Origin: an uncultured Gallionellaceae bacterium
GTDB taxonomy: Bacteria > Pseudomonadota > Gammaproteobacteria > Burkholderiales > Sulfuricellaceae
Length of the DNA stretch: 8,701 bases
Assembly: GCA_937873435.1 (NCBI GenBank)
Contig: CALMWM010000538.1
Coordinates: forward strand, 1-8,701
Reading direction: 5' to 3'
In this document: in pieces, positions 1 to 5,304 of the stretch
How the letters are laid out: each line of letters opens with the position of its first letter
Position numbering within the stretch: the stretch's first letter is position 1
Program-made: the position numbers and the translations under genes
Notes under the pieces: model-generated
The model's database searches: none
Told to the model about the DNA's origin: nothing
What the model saw: the letters and a program-made list of their open reading frames with translations, nothing else

Positions 1-1310
1 TGGCGTTGATCCTTGGTCACTTCGTCGGGCTTGACCCCGAAGGATTTCGCATAGGCCAACTTGTAGAGATCGGGGCCTTGTCCCGCGTCGAACGCCCGGA
101 ACGCCTTGAGTTTCCATTCCTCGCCCGCAAGCCACGCCTGCACCCGGCCCTCGATGTTCGACAGATCCGAGATCACCAGTTTCTTCCCCGGCGGGGCGGC
201 GATAACCCCGCGGATCGCGCCCGAGGCCAACGACATCACGTCGGTGCAGACAAGATCGGCGGCGCCCGCCTTCAGGGCCGGGATGCCCGCTTCGATTTCC
301 TCGGGGGGTAACAGCCCGCGCGAGGGCAGGTTTTGGGGCTGCAGGGGCTTGCGCCCCGCCCACCGGCGGGTACGGCCGGCCCCATTGAATTGAAGCGTTC
401 CACGTACCCTGCCATCAGCGGAGATCCCGGCCAGCAGCGCCTTGTACTTGGCCGTGCTGCTGGTACTGGCCGAAAGCCGCAGTGCAAGAAGTTCCTTCAG
501 CTCGGCGGGCAGTTCCGGGTCATTGAGCCGTCGCTCTATCGTGGTTGCCTGCATATCGGGCAGGGTTACGCCATAAGCGCCGAGGATATGAGCGAGCAGC
601 TTGTCCCGTTCGGTTGTTCGGGCTACGTCGCCCCCGGTGATCTCCTCCGTGCGCTCGGAAAGTCGCGCTTGCTCGGCCTCGACCGCCGCAACGGCACCGC
701 GCGCAAGTTCAAGATCAACAAGCATTCCGCGGTCGTTGATACGCTGATCGAGATGCCAGAGGGCAAGCTCAGAAGCACCGTAGTTCCAGGTCGGCAACTT
801 ACCCGCAAGGGCTCGCATGGCTTCAACGTCGAGGCGGGCATATTCGATGAACTCGGCCCATTCTTTAGGATGCGTGTCACGGGTGGCCCTCCTCAAAACG
901 GAGTTCTTCGGCCGGGGCTTGCAGAAGAGGTGTACGAGTTCACGCCCGCGCTTGTCCTTGGCCTTGTCGATCGGCAGCTTGAAGATATCGCAAAGCTTAT
1001 CCAGGCCGCCGGGCAGCGCGTGCGCCATCGCCTGCACCATCGTATCCCGCCAGTGCTCAGGGGGGATGTCGATGCCGAGTGCGTATTTCAGGACGTTGCG
1101 ATCGAACATCGAATTGTGCGCGACGACGGGATCAGAGTCTTCAAAAATACTCCAAGGCGGCTTGTGCCCGGCGGTAAAATCCAGGACCTCGACGGGCCCG
1201 GTATCGACTGCGTAAGAGAGCAGCATCACCTCGCAGTTCGCGGCATAGCGATACGTGCCGACGTTGATCGGCGTCTCGCTATAGGTTTCCAGATCAAGCC
1301 AAAGCTTCAC
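1..1310 (-). CDS. Phage family A DNA polymerase with 3'-5' exonuclease domain (partial, C-terminus beyond window)
   Basis: This is a replicative DNA polymerase of the Pol I (family A) type found in phages without a 5'-nuclease domain. The open frame gives 436 codons from a GTG start and runs off the window's left edge. The proofreading exonuclease motifs are visible: Exo I D6-x-E8 in LDLETYSE, Exo II N66 and D70 in AHNSMFDRN, and Exo III Y157 and D161 in YARLD. The polymerase domain begins around residue 270; QPQNLPSRG lies near 324-332 and motif A is DLSNIEGR at 382-389, with D382 as the metal ligand. Motifs B and C must lie outside the window. The start was chosen because the exonuclease begins immediately, as is usual for the family. 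The GTG overlaps the TGA of the upstream 80-aa gene by 4 bp, which implies translational coupling; the ribosome binding site is weak. It is the last gene seen in the leftward operon. Family identification is secure. Confidence 0.93.
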   Translation of the reverse strand, partial: MKLWLDLETYSETPINVGTYRYAANCEVMLLSYAVDTGPVEVLDFTAGHKPPWSIFEDSDPVVAHNSMFDRNVLKYALGIDIPPEHWRDTMVQAMAHALPGGLDKLCDIFKLPIDKAKDKRGRELVHLFCKPRPKNSVLRRATRDTHPKEWAEFIEYARLDVEAMRALAGKLPTWNYGASELALWHLDQRINDRGMLVDLELARGAVAAVEAEQARLSERTEEITGGDVARTTERDKLLAHILGAYGVTLPDMQATTIERRLNDPELPAELKELLALRLSASTSSTAKYKALLAGISADGRVRGTLQFNGAGRTRRWAGRKPLQPQNLPSRGLLPPEEIEAGIPALKAGAADLVCTDVMSLASGAIRGVIAAPPGKKLVISDLSNIEGRVQAWLAGEEWKLKAFRAFDAGQGPDLYKLAYAKSFGVKPDEVTKDQR

Positions 1311-1549
1311 GTAAGCAACTGCCCGTGAAGGTCTGCAATTTCTTCGCGCGAGTCCATCGCCTCGTTACGTAAATCCTCGACATTCGCCGTGAGGGAGGCA
1401 ATTTCTTTGTACAACTTCGGTATTTCATCCTTCATATCCAGGAATCCTTCCGCCATCGCGCGTCGCACGAGTTCAACCACCGCGGTCGGGTCTTGTCCTA
1501 CGTAGGCGAGACGTTCCAGTTCGTCATCGGTCAGTGTTCGGCAGTACAT
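1307..1549 (-). CDS. Small hypothetical protein, 80 aa, predicted coiled coil
   Basis: I do not recognise a family. The 80-aa product is rich in charged residues and leucine. From about residue 37 to 78 it shows heptad-like spacing of hydrophobic residues (EIPKLYKEIASLTANVEDL and onward), which suggests a helical coiled coil. Its ATG shares one base with the upstream TAA stop (TAATG), and its TGA overlaps the polymerase GTG start by 4 bp. It is therefore translationally linked on both sides, which is good evidence that it is a real gene. An AGGGG ribosome binding site lies within the end of the preceding gene. It has no membrane segment and no cysteine-based metal site. A DNA-replication accessory or structural helper role is only a guess from position. 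Confidence 0.75.
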   Translation of the reverse strand: MYCRTLTDDELERLAYVGQDPTAVVELVRRAMAEGFLDMKDEIPKLYKEIASLTANVEDLRNEAMDSREEIADLHGQLLT

Positions 1550-1818
1550 TATCCCCTCGCTTTCTTCAACCGTGTGATGTAGCCCCGCAACGCCGCGTTC
1601 GAGTGCTTCAGTTTCTCTTCACGCGCCCGAGCCTCTTTATACCAACGCTCGAAACGGTCTCGTTCCTCGCGCAAGGTAACGTGATGCTTCGCCATCGCCT
1701 CGACGGCATCGGCGATGCGTAAGTGCGCCCCGCAGTTGATCTGTTCGATGGAAAGACTTCCTTCCTCCGAGGTCCCCCAATCCGCCCGACTTTCCGCCCG
1801 GTAGCTTTTGAACGTCAT
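1549..1818 (-). CDS. Small hypothetical phage protein, 89 aa
   Basis: The product is 89 aa. The N-terminal part (DWGTSEEGSLSIEQINCGAH then LRIADAVEAMA) resembles small proteins I recall from proteobacterial phage replication regions, but I cannot name a function. The second half, from about residue 43 onward, is a charged helix with many Glu, Arg and Lys and probable coiled-coil character. The start is well supported by AGGAG about 8 nt upstream of the ATG. Its stop overlaps the start of the next gene by one base (TAATG). The first gene of this tight three-gene block (89 aa, 80 aa, polymerase), it follows a structured spacer, so its expression could depend on that spacer. No catalytic motif is visible. 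Confidence 0.75.
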   Translation of the reverse strand: MTFKSYRAESRADWGTSEEGSLSIEQINCGAHLRIADAVEAMAKHHVTLREERDRFERWYKEARAREEKLKHSNAALRGYITRLKKARG

Positions 1819-1889
1819 CCTCTTTCTCCTATTAAAGCCGTTGCCGGGATTTCCGTGAATGTAGTTGCCGGCTTCCGCGGTTTACGCAT
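1815..1889 (-). CDS. Possible mini-ORF, 24 aa, coupled to the 89-aa gene
   Basis: An ATG at 1889-1887 opens a 24-codon frame (MRKPRKPATTFTEIPATALI...). Its TGA overlaps the ATG of the downstream 89-aa gene by 4 bp (ATGA). This overlap matches the pattern of the other gene junctions in the operon and is the main argument for it. The peptide is basic at its N-terminus and no conserved family is recognised. The ribosome binding site is poor. It may be a translated leader that delivers ribosomes to the next gene, or it may be chance. Confidence 0.25.
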   Translation of the reverse strand: MRKPRKPATTFTEIPATALIGERG

Positions 1890-1922
1890 GGCGTCGCCGT
1901 TATGTCTTGCGGGCGACGACGT

Positions 1923-2027
1923 TTAGCGATCCCGGCCGTTCAAACGACGACGTGGCTTAAGCGTCGCACAGTGGAGGAAGCCCCCGCTCTTCGGAGGTGT
2001 GGTTGGCTTGACGGTTCGCGGCCTCAC
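1923..2027 (-). CDS. Possible mini-ORF, 34 aa, starting inside the inverted-repeat loop
   Basis: A GTG at 2027-2025 is preceded by GGAGG at 2040-2036 with 8 nt between, an excellent ribosome binding site. The frame encodes a 34-aa basic, proline-rich peptide (MRPRTVKPTTPPKSGG...) that ends at TAA 1925-1923. The binding site lies in one arm of the inverted repeat and the first codons run into the opposite arm, so in the minus-strand RNA folding would hide it. I recognise no family. The good binding site could simply be a by-product of the repeat, so confidence is low. Confidence 0.3.
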   Translation of the reverse strand: MRPRTVKPTTPPKSGGFLHCATLKPRRRLNGRDR

Positions 2028-2047
2028 CAACTACACCTCCGAAGAGC
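1986..2047. repeat. Long inverted repeat: 21-bp arms, 20-nt loop
   Basis: The left arm 1986-2006 (GCTCTTCGGAGGTGTGGTTGG) and the right arm 2027-2047 are reverse complements at 20 of 21 positions. The single difference is a G·U pair in plus-strand RNA but an A·C mismatch in minus-strand RNA. The loop is 2007-2026. It lies in the spacer between the DUF2815 gene and the 89-aa gene. No T-run follows it on either strand, so it is not a standard intrinsic terminator. On the minus strand it would pair a GGAGG ribosome binding site with CCTCC. Confidence 0.9.
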
Positions 2048-2060
2048 CCTCCCGGGCTCT
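2043..2060 (-). promoter_or_regulatory. GC-rich hairpin just after the DUF2815 stop, competing with the inverted repeat
   Basis: Seven-base arms at 2060-2054 (AGAGCCC) and 2049-2043 (GGGCTCT) with a 4-nt loop form a tight hairpin 5 nt after the TAG of the DUF2815 gene. Its 3' arm shares bases 2043-2047 with the outer end of the long inverted repeat, so the two cannot form fully together in the minus-strand transcript. No U-tract follows. It could stabilise the upstream mRNA's 3' end or act as an attenuator switch; this is inference. Confidence 0.45.
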
Positions 2061-2065
2061 CGGTC

Positions 2066-2626
2066 CTACGTAAGCGCGTCCTCCGATTCGGTGACAGCCA
2101 GATCCTCGAAGTCCTCCTCGGACACGCGCCCCGCGCCGGTGAAGGCGTCGCCATCACGGTAGAATTGCACGCCGAGCAGCTCGCAGCGCACGCCTGCGTA
2201 TTGCCCTACCTGCGCGTAGATGTTCACCACCGCGTTGACGTAGCAACCCGCGTAGGGTTTGCCGTCGGCAATCGTGAGCGGGGTCTTGTTGGCATCGAGC
2301 ACCATCGGGCGACCGTCGGACTGCTGGCGATGTGATGCGAGGGCGAGCATGCCTTGATAACCGTCGTATTCCTTGGTGTTGCCGTCAACGAAACAGAACT
2401 TGTTCGAGTTGGTGCGCCAGCCGGCGACCAGAGCGGCGGCCTTGGTCTTAAACTTCTCGGTGGTGACGCTCTGGATCGCAGCTTCGATGATCTTGTGATT
2501 CTCGCCTCCGGGTTCGACGAGGAACGTCGCGCTGTAGCGCGGCGCGGCGTTTTCCTGGCCGGGGAACTTCTTCGCCTCGAACAGATCGGGGAACGACAGA
2601 CGGACATTTTGCAATTTGACTCTCAT
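2066..2626 (-). CDS. DUF2815 / Enc34-type single-stranded DNA-binding protein
   Basis: The 186-aa product starts MRVKLQNVRLSFPDLFEAKKF, the typical opening of the DUF2815 phage family. This family includes the ssDNA-binding protein of Enterobacter phage Enc34 and has an OB-fold-like core. The length is normal for the family. The core runs from about residue 5 to 165 with family-like blocks such as FLVEPGGENHK and VNAVVNIYAQ. The last 20 or so residues are acidic (EEDFEDLAVTESED), like the tails by which SSB proteins recruit partners. It should coat single strands during phage replication. The ATG is preceded by AAGGAG at 8 nt and overlaps the TGA of the 63-aa gene by 4 bp. It sits beside the DUF2800 gene, a pairing common in phage replication operons that also carry family A polymerases. 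Confidence 0.88.
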   Translation of the reverse strand: MRVKLQNVRLSFPDLFEAKKFPGQENAAPRYSATFLVEPGGENHKIIEAAIQSVTTEKFKTKAAALVAGWRTNSNKFCFVDGNTKEYDGYQGMLALASHRQQSDGRPMVLDANKTPLTIADGKPYAGCYVNAVVNIYAQVGQYAGVRCELLGVQFYRDGDAFTGAGRVSEEDFEDLAVTESEDALT

Positions 2627-2814
2627 GCTTGTGGCTCCTTCTTAAAAAGGTGGGGACATTGACGACGGGCGAACAATTCAGCTTTCTCCAGCGCGATCTT
2701 GCGGGCCACCGACTCCCCCGGCCCACAGTAGGCTTCCACCGCCACGGCCTGTATGAGGCGCTGGCGGACTTCGGGGGGAAAGACGGTGGAGACCGGGATC
2801 GGGATCGGGATCAT
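2623..2814 (-). CDS. Small hypothetical protein, 63 aa
   Basis: The 63-aa product begins MIPIPIPVSTVF, encoded by a three-copy GGGATC hexamer. It continues with an amphipathic, probably helical body (EVRQRLIQAVAVEAYC, then RKIALEKAELFARRQ) and two cysteines (C30 and C53). I do not recognise a family. Its ATG overlaps the DUF2800 stop by 4 bp and its TGA overlaps the DUF2815 start by 4 bp. It is thus locked between two conserved replication genes and is likely translated at a similar level. A role as a small partner of either neighbour is inference from position only. Its N-terminus may vary in length through hexamer slippage. Confidence 0.7.
   Translation of the reverse strand: MIPIPIPVSTVFPPEVRQRLIQAVAVEAYCGPGESVARKIALEKAELFARRQCPHLFKKEPQA
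2795..2812. repeat. Three tandem GGGATC hexamers
   Basis: Three perfect 6-bp copies in tandem encode the alternating Ile-Pro N-terminus of the 63-aa protein on the minus strand. The repeat begins directly at the start codon, and a gain or loss of one unit would keep the reading frame. Confidence 0.85.
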
Positions 2815-4100
2815 GTCAGACTTCCCTCTTCGGACGCCACGATCTCGAAGTCGTCTTCAGGCTTGCCGATCACCAGGGCCGGACGCTTGTCCGTCGCCGG
2901 GGCGACGCTGGGCTTGCCCTCGGTCTGCCCGATCAGCGGTGCGACACGTTTCCAACGCTTGGGCGTGTCGCCGAGCAATTTCTCGGCCGAGGTGGGCGAT
3001 ATCAGCTTGAAATCGTACATCTCTTCCTTCTTCAAGCGCATCGCCTTGAGCGTTGCCTCCGCGCGATCGGCATCGGTCCATGCGCGGTTGCCCTTGCGCC
3101 CTTGCACGAGTTTCCAGTCGGGCACTTCGCGGCCGGCGAGCAGCTCAGCCTCGACCTTGGCACGCACCGCGCGACACCAGTTCTCGATCAAATCGATCGC
3201 GGCCATTTTTGAGGAAAGCGCAGTGTTGTTTGGGGTAGTGGTATCAAGTAATTGTCTCGCTGCTTCGGCCGAATCAACGTAATCCCCCCTGAGTACCTCG
3301 AAGTCCGCGTCGATCTCCTCACTAACGAATTTCGCCAGCGCCGGGCAGGTCGCCTTCGCGTTGCAAAATTTGCATTGCTTCTCCCCGGGAGTGAGGTAGG
3401 AGTTGTCCTTACCGATCCAGTTGTCCGCGTATTTTTTGGCATGCAAGGCGAGCAATGCACGTTCGTTGGCTTTCTCGGCGAAGGCCAGCAACTCGGATAC
3501 CGATATCTCCCATTCGTCGGGGGCAGTCTTGATGCGCGGTTGATGGATCACGAGACGAATTCGGTTGACCGCAGCCATGTTCGGATGCGCGAGTTTCTTC
3601 CACACCCCCAGCGCATAGAGCATCATCTGCTCGTTCCCTTCGGCGCTGACTTCGACGCCGCGGCCGAATTTGAGATCGTGAACTTGGATCTCGTCATCGA
3701 AAATAACGATCGCGTCGGCCGAGCCTGTCGCCCCCTCCTCGCCGGTGATGTGACCTACTGGCACGCTTTCTTCGACGCGCAGATGTCCTTCGCGACCCGT
3801 CAAGTCGTCGAAGTACGCTCGCAGATTGTCGAGATAAGTCTGCACGCCCTCGGCCATCTCCTCGGTGACTTCCATCGAGAATTTACGCTCGACGAAGCTC
3901 CGGTCGGCGTGCTCCAGGGCATGGCTGCCGATGCAAGCCATCCATCGGTGCGCGCCGGAGGGCGATAACGCGGCGTGCTCGTAGTCCTCGGACTCGATCA
4001 CACGGCCAACATAGGACGCGGCATCGGTCCCCTCGCGCAGACACATCGCGGCGAGGGCGTGCGCGATCGTGCCCTCATCGGCGTAGGTGATATCGGGCAT
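2811..4100 (-). CDS. DUF2800 family PD-(D/E)XK nuclease-like phage protein with rearranged N-terminus
   Basis: This 429-aa protein belongs to the DUF2800 group, phage proteins with a Cas4/RecB-like PD-(D/E)XK nuclease fold. The likely active site is D129 in TGSAD plus D142-L-K144 in VHDLKFGRG, followed by Q158 and Y162 in EQMMLYALG. A cysteine cluster C243-x2-C246-x5-C252 (QCKFCNAKATC) matches the Fe-S or metal site region of the family. The start at 4100 is chosen because AAGGAG lies 7 nt upstream and the mini-ORF stop TAA at 4114-4112 falls just before it; a longer open frame back to 4298 has unrelated sequence. Oddly, the YADEGTIAHALAAMCL block (about 6-21) precedes the LSPSGAHRWMACIGS block (about 45-59), whereas in family members I recall the order is the reverse. 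Its probable job is end processing in phage recombination-replication; no activity is proven here. Confidence 0.85.
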   Translation of the reverse strand: MPDITYADEGTIAHALAAMCLREGTDAASYVGRVIESEDYEHAALSPSGAHRWMACIGSHALEHADRSFVERKFSMEVTEEMAEGVQTYLDNLRAYFDDLTGREGHLRVEESVPVGHITGEEGATGSADAIVIFDDEIQVHDLKFGRGVEVSAEGNEQMMLYALGVWKKLAHPNMAAVNRIRLVIHQPRIKTAPDEWEISVSELLAFAEKANERALLALHAKKYADNWIGKDNSYLTPGEKQCKFCNAKATCPALAKFVSEEIDADFEVLRGDYVDSAEAARQLLDTTTPNNTALSSKMAAIDLIENWCRAVRAKVEAELLAGREVPDWKLVQGRKGNRAWTDADRAEATLKAMRLKKEEMYDFKLISPTSAEKLLGDTPKRWKRVAPLIGQTEGKPSVAPATDKRPALVIGKPEDDFEIVASEEGSLT

Positions 4101-4111
4101 GCTTTTTCTCC

Positions 4112-4192
4112 TTACAGCCGGGTGAGCAAGGTATGCGCCTGCTTGATCTGTTGGAACATCCTCCGTGCGCGGGCGAAGGTGGTGTCGGTCAT
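4112..4192 (-). CDS. Mini-ORF, 26 aa, between the 139-aa gene and the DUF2800 gene
   Basis: An ATG at 4192-4190 overlaps the TGA of the upstream 139-aa gene by 4 bp. It opens a 26-codon frame (MTDTTFARARRMFQQIKQAH...) that ends at TAA 4114-4112, 11 nt before the DUF2800 start codon. The peptide is basic and helical in composition. The stop-start overlap copies the junction style of the confident genes, and the frame fills the gap between two of them exactly, so I consider it likely translated. It may be a leader coupled to DUF2800 translation or a genuine microprotein. I recognise no family. Confidence 0.5.
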   Translation of the reverse strand: MTDTTFARARRMFQQIKQAHTLLTRL

Positions 4193-4608
4193 GCCCCCAT
4201 CTCTCTCGCGGCTTTGCGTGCGGCGAGCACATAGGGGCCGATCTGCTCGGGTTTGAGATGTTGCGTGTTGATCGACTCCTTGTCGTTCTTCTGGGCAACG
4301 GCGCCGTGTTTCTTCAAAAGGATGATCGCGATATCCCGCCCGGCGGTTCCGAACTTAATCAACGCCACTGTCGCCGCCGCCGCATCGGCGAGCGTGAAGG
4401 CAGCGGGCTTGACTTCGGCCGGTGTGGGCTTGACTTCGGCCGGTGTGGGCTTGACTTCGGCCGGGGGCGCTGCCTTCGGAAGCATATCGATGAGAGGGGC
4501 ACTTGCGCTCGCGAGATTTTTGATGTCGGAAACAACGGCGCCCTTGAGCGCGGCGGTATTGGCGTTGATGGCGGCGGTGAGTTCGGTGATCGCTTGTTCG
4601 AGGGACAT
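4189..4608 (-). CDS. Hypothetical phage protein, 139 aa, with PAEVKPT repeat linker
   Basis: The start at 4608 is preferred over an in-frame ATG at 4647 because AAGGA lies about 9 nt upstream of it, and the product then begins with a clean helix (MSLEQAITELTAAINANTAAL). Residues about 1-45 look like a short coiled coil. Residues about 48-69 are a Pro/Ala/Lys linker built from three copies of a PAEVKPT-like heptapeptide. The C-terminal part (TLADAAAATVALIKFGTAGRD then LLKKHGA and LKPEQIGPYVLAARKA) resembles a small helical C-terminal module I have seen in phage early proteins, of the form LLxxFGAxxLxxLxPExYxxFI. The function is unknown. The stop overlaps the start of the 26-aa ORF by 4 bp. Confidence 0.75.
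   Translation of the reverse strand: MSLEQAITELTAAINANTAALKGAVVSDIKNLASASAPLIDMLPKAAPPAEVKPTPAEVKPTPAEVKPAAFTLADAAAATVALIKFGTAGRDIAIILLKKHGAVAQKNDKESINTQHLKPEQIGPYVLAARKAAREMGA
4405..4464. repeat. 21-bp tandem repeat, about 2.9 copies
   Basis: The unit GGGCTTGACTTCGGCCGGTGT occurs at 4405-4425, 4426-4446 and, incomplete, 4447-4464. In the minus-strand gene it encodes the repeated heptapeptide PAEVKPT in the linker. Each unit is seven codons, so copy-number change would lengthen or shorten the linker without a frameshift. Confidence 0.92.
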
Positions 4609-4682
4609 CGGGGTTTTCCTTTCAGGAAAGTTGAAAAGCGTGGACATCTACGCGGTGAAGAAACGAACGAAAAGGGATTGAG

Positions 4683-4931
4683 TCATTTCGCTTCGAGAAC
4701 CTTTCGCGCGGCCGCAAGACGCCGATATTGGCCGAGGCTGATAACTGTTGTCCCTCGCCGTCCGATCTCCCGATAGGTGGCCCCGGCATCAGTAACGACC
4801 GTTTGAAGCGCCGTTTCAAGTTGCAGCAAACGCGCTTGATCGGTGACGTGCTGCAACACGCGCGTCTTGTCGGTCTCGCGACGGGACTCAGGCAGCTTGC
4901 GGCGTTCCGTCGGGATTTGAGCGTGGATCAT
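4683..4931 (-). CDS. Hypothetical protein, 82 aa, first gene of the leftward operon
   Basis: The start at 4931 is chosen because GGAG lies close upstream; an in-frame ATG at 4964 would place the start inside the promoter's -10 region. The 82-aa product (MIHAQIPTERRKLPESRRETDK then VLQHVTDQARLLQLETALQTVV) is basic. Its central helix carries heptad-like leucines and its C-terminal segment YREIGRRGTTVISLGQYRRLAAARKVLEAK has a patterned basic surface. It could be nucleic-acid binding, but I see no recognisable HTH or zinc motif and no family. It is the first gene after a good divergent promoter, so it should be among the earliest proteins made from this operon. Next come 74 bp without a gene, then the 139-aa protein. 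Confidence 0.72.
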   Translation of the reverse strand: MIHAQIPTERRKLPESRRETDKTRVLQHVTDQARLLQLETALQTVVTDAGATYREIGRRGTTVISLGQYRRLAAARKVLEAK

Positions 4932-4964
4932 GTTTTCTCCGGGAAAGGTTAAACGCTCGAGCAC

Positions 4965-4992
4965 ACTATCCGAATCACGCCCGCGTTGTCAA
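4965..4992 (-). promoter_or_regulatory. Sigma-70-type promoter for the leftward replication operon
   Basis: On the minus strand a perfect -35 TTGACA (4992-4987) is followed after 16 nt by -10 GATAGT (4970-4965, 4 of 6 consensus). Transcription would begin near 4958, about 27 nt before the ATG of the 82-aa gene. The -35 box overlaps the plus-strand promoter elements, so firing in one direction may exclude the other. Binding by the adjacent 83-aa HTH protein is plausible but unproven. Confidence 0.6.
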
Positions 4993-5024
4993 TAGTTGCA
5001 CCTAAATATAGTTTGTCCTACACT
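4986..5024 (+). promoter_or_regulatory. Candidate rightward promoter region for the HTH-primase operon
   Basis: Two overlapping candidates exist. One has TTGTCA (4986-4991) and TATAGT (5007-5012) with a short 15-nt spacer. The other has TTGCAC (4996-5001) and TACACT (5019-5024) with a 17-nt spacer. An AT-rich near-palindrome (CTAAATATAG, 5002-5011) lies between them and stands out in this GC-rich DNA; it could be an operator or the melting region. I cannot choose between the two from sequence alone. Confidence 0.45.
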
Positions 5025-5049
5025 GGCGGCACACTCCCCGAGGATCGAC

Positions 5050-5301
5050 ATGAACAAACCCCTGCATGCGTGGCTGCAACTGGCGAGCGTCGCCGAACAG
5101 GAAAAGCTCGCGAAGTTGGCGAACACTACCCGCGCAACTCTGCACCAACTTGCCGGCGGGCATCACATCGCAAGTGCAGCAAAGGCGGCAGCGCTCGAGC
5201 ACGCGAGCGCGCGCATGCCCGAACATCTCCCCCGACTTCGACGAACGGATATGTGCCCGGCCTGCCGGGTGTGCGAGTACGCCAAGCGCTGCGGGGGGTA
5301 G
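5050..5301 (+). CDS. Putative HTH regulator with C-terminal Cys4 motif, 83 aa
   Basis: The 83-aa protein starts at ATG 5050 with GAGGA 5 nt upstream; a longer frame back to 4996 would begin inside the promoter. Residues about 13-45 (AEQEKLAKLANTTRATLHQLAGGHHIAS) resemble the helix-turn-helix of small Cro/XRE-like phage regulators, in which LAxLAxTSRxxLxQLAxGxRxPS is a common pattern. The C-terminus carries C69-x2-C72-x2-C75-x5-C81 (CPACRVCEYAKRC), a compact four-cysteine cluster that could bind zinc or an Fe-S cluster. Such tails occur in related phage proteins as I remember them, but I cannot name the family. Its position beside two divergent promoters suggests Cro-like control of early transcription. 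It ends in TAG three nucleotides before the primase-helicase GTG, in the same frame. Confidence 0.75.
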   Translation: MNKPLHAWLQLASVAEQEKLAKLANTTRATLHQLAGGHHIASAAKAAALEHASARMPEHLPRLRRTDMCPACRVCEYAKRCGG

Positions 5302-5304
5302 GGG

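Larger units (their letters stand above)
1819..2065. other. 247-bp structured spacer between two operon segments
   Basis: This is the largest gap in an otherwise overlapping leftward gene set. It holds a hairpin right after the DUF2815 stop, a long inverted repeat, and two weakly supported mini-ORFs that lie in the same frame, separated by one TAA. I see no convincing sigma-70 promoter on the minus strand here. The contents suggest post-transcriptional control of the downstream 89-aa, 80-aa and polymerase genes. Confidence 0.5.

Noticed and set aside
333..1328. A 331-aa open frame on the plus strand
   Set aside because: It lies opposite the polymerase gene, whose minus-strand frame has all exonuclease motifs and motif A. 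The plus-strand product shows no family features.
1986..2047. Transposable element (MITE) or phage attachment site made from the inverted repeat
   Set aside because: I see no flanking target duplication, no transposase remnant and no integrase or tRNA nearby. An RNA-level role fits better, though this is not proven.
4101..4298. Upstream extension of the DUF2800 frame to an ATG at 4298
   Set aside because: The extension is unlike any DUF2800 sequence, overlaps two other genes and lacks a ribosome binding site. The ATG at 4100 has AAGGAG at ideal spacing.
4609..4647. Alternative start at 4647 for the 139-aa protein
   Set aside because: No ribosome binding site is seen there, while the internal ATG at 4608 has AAGGA upstream and begins a clean helix.
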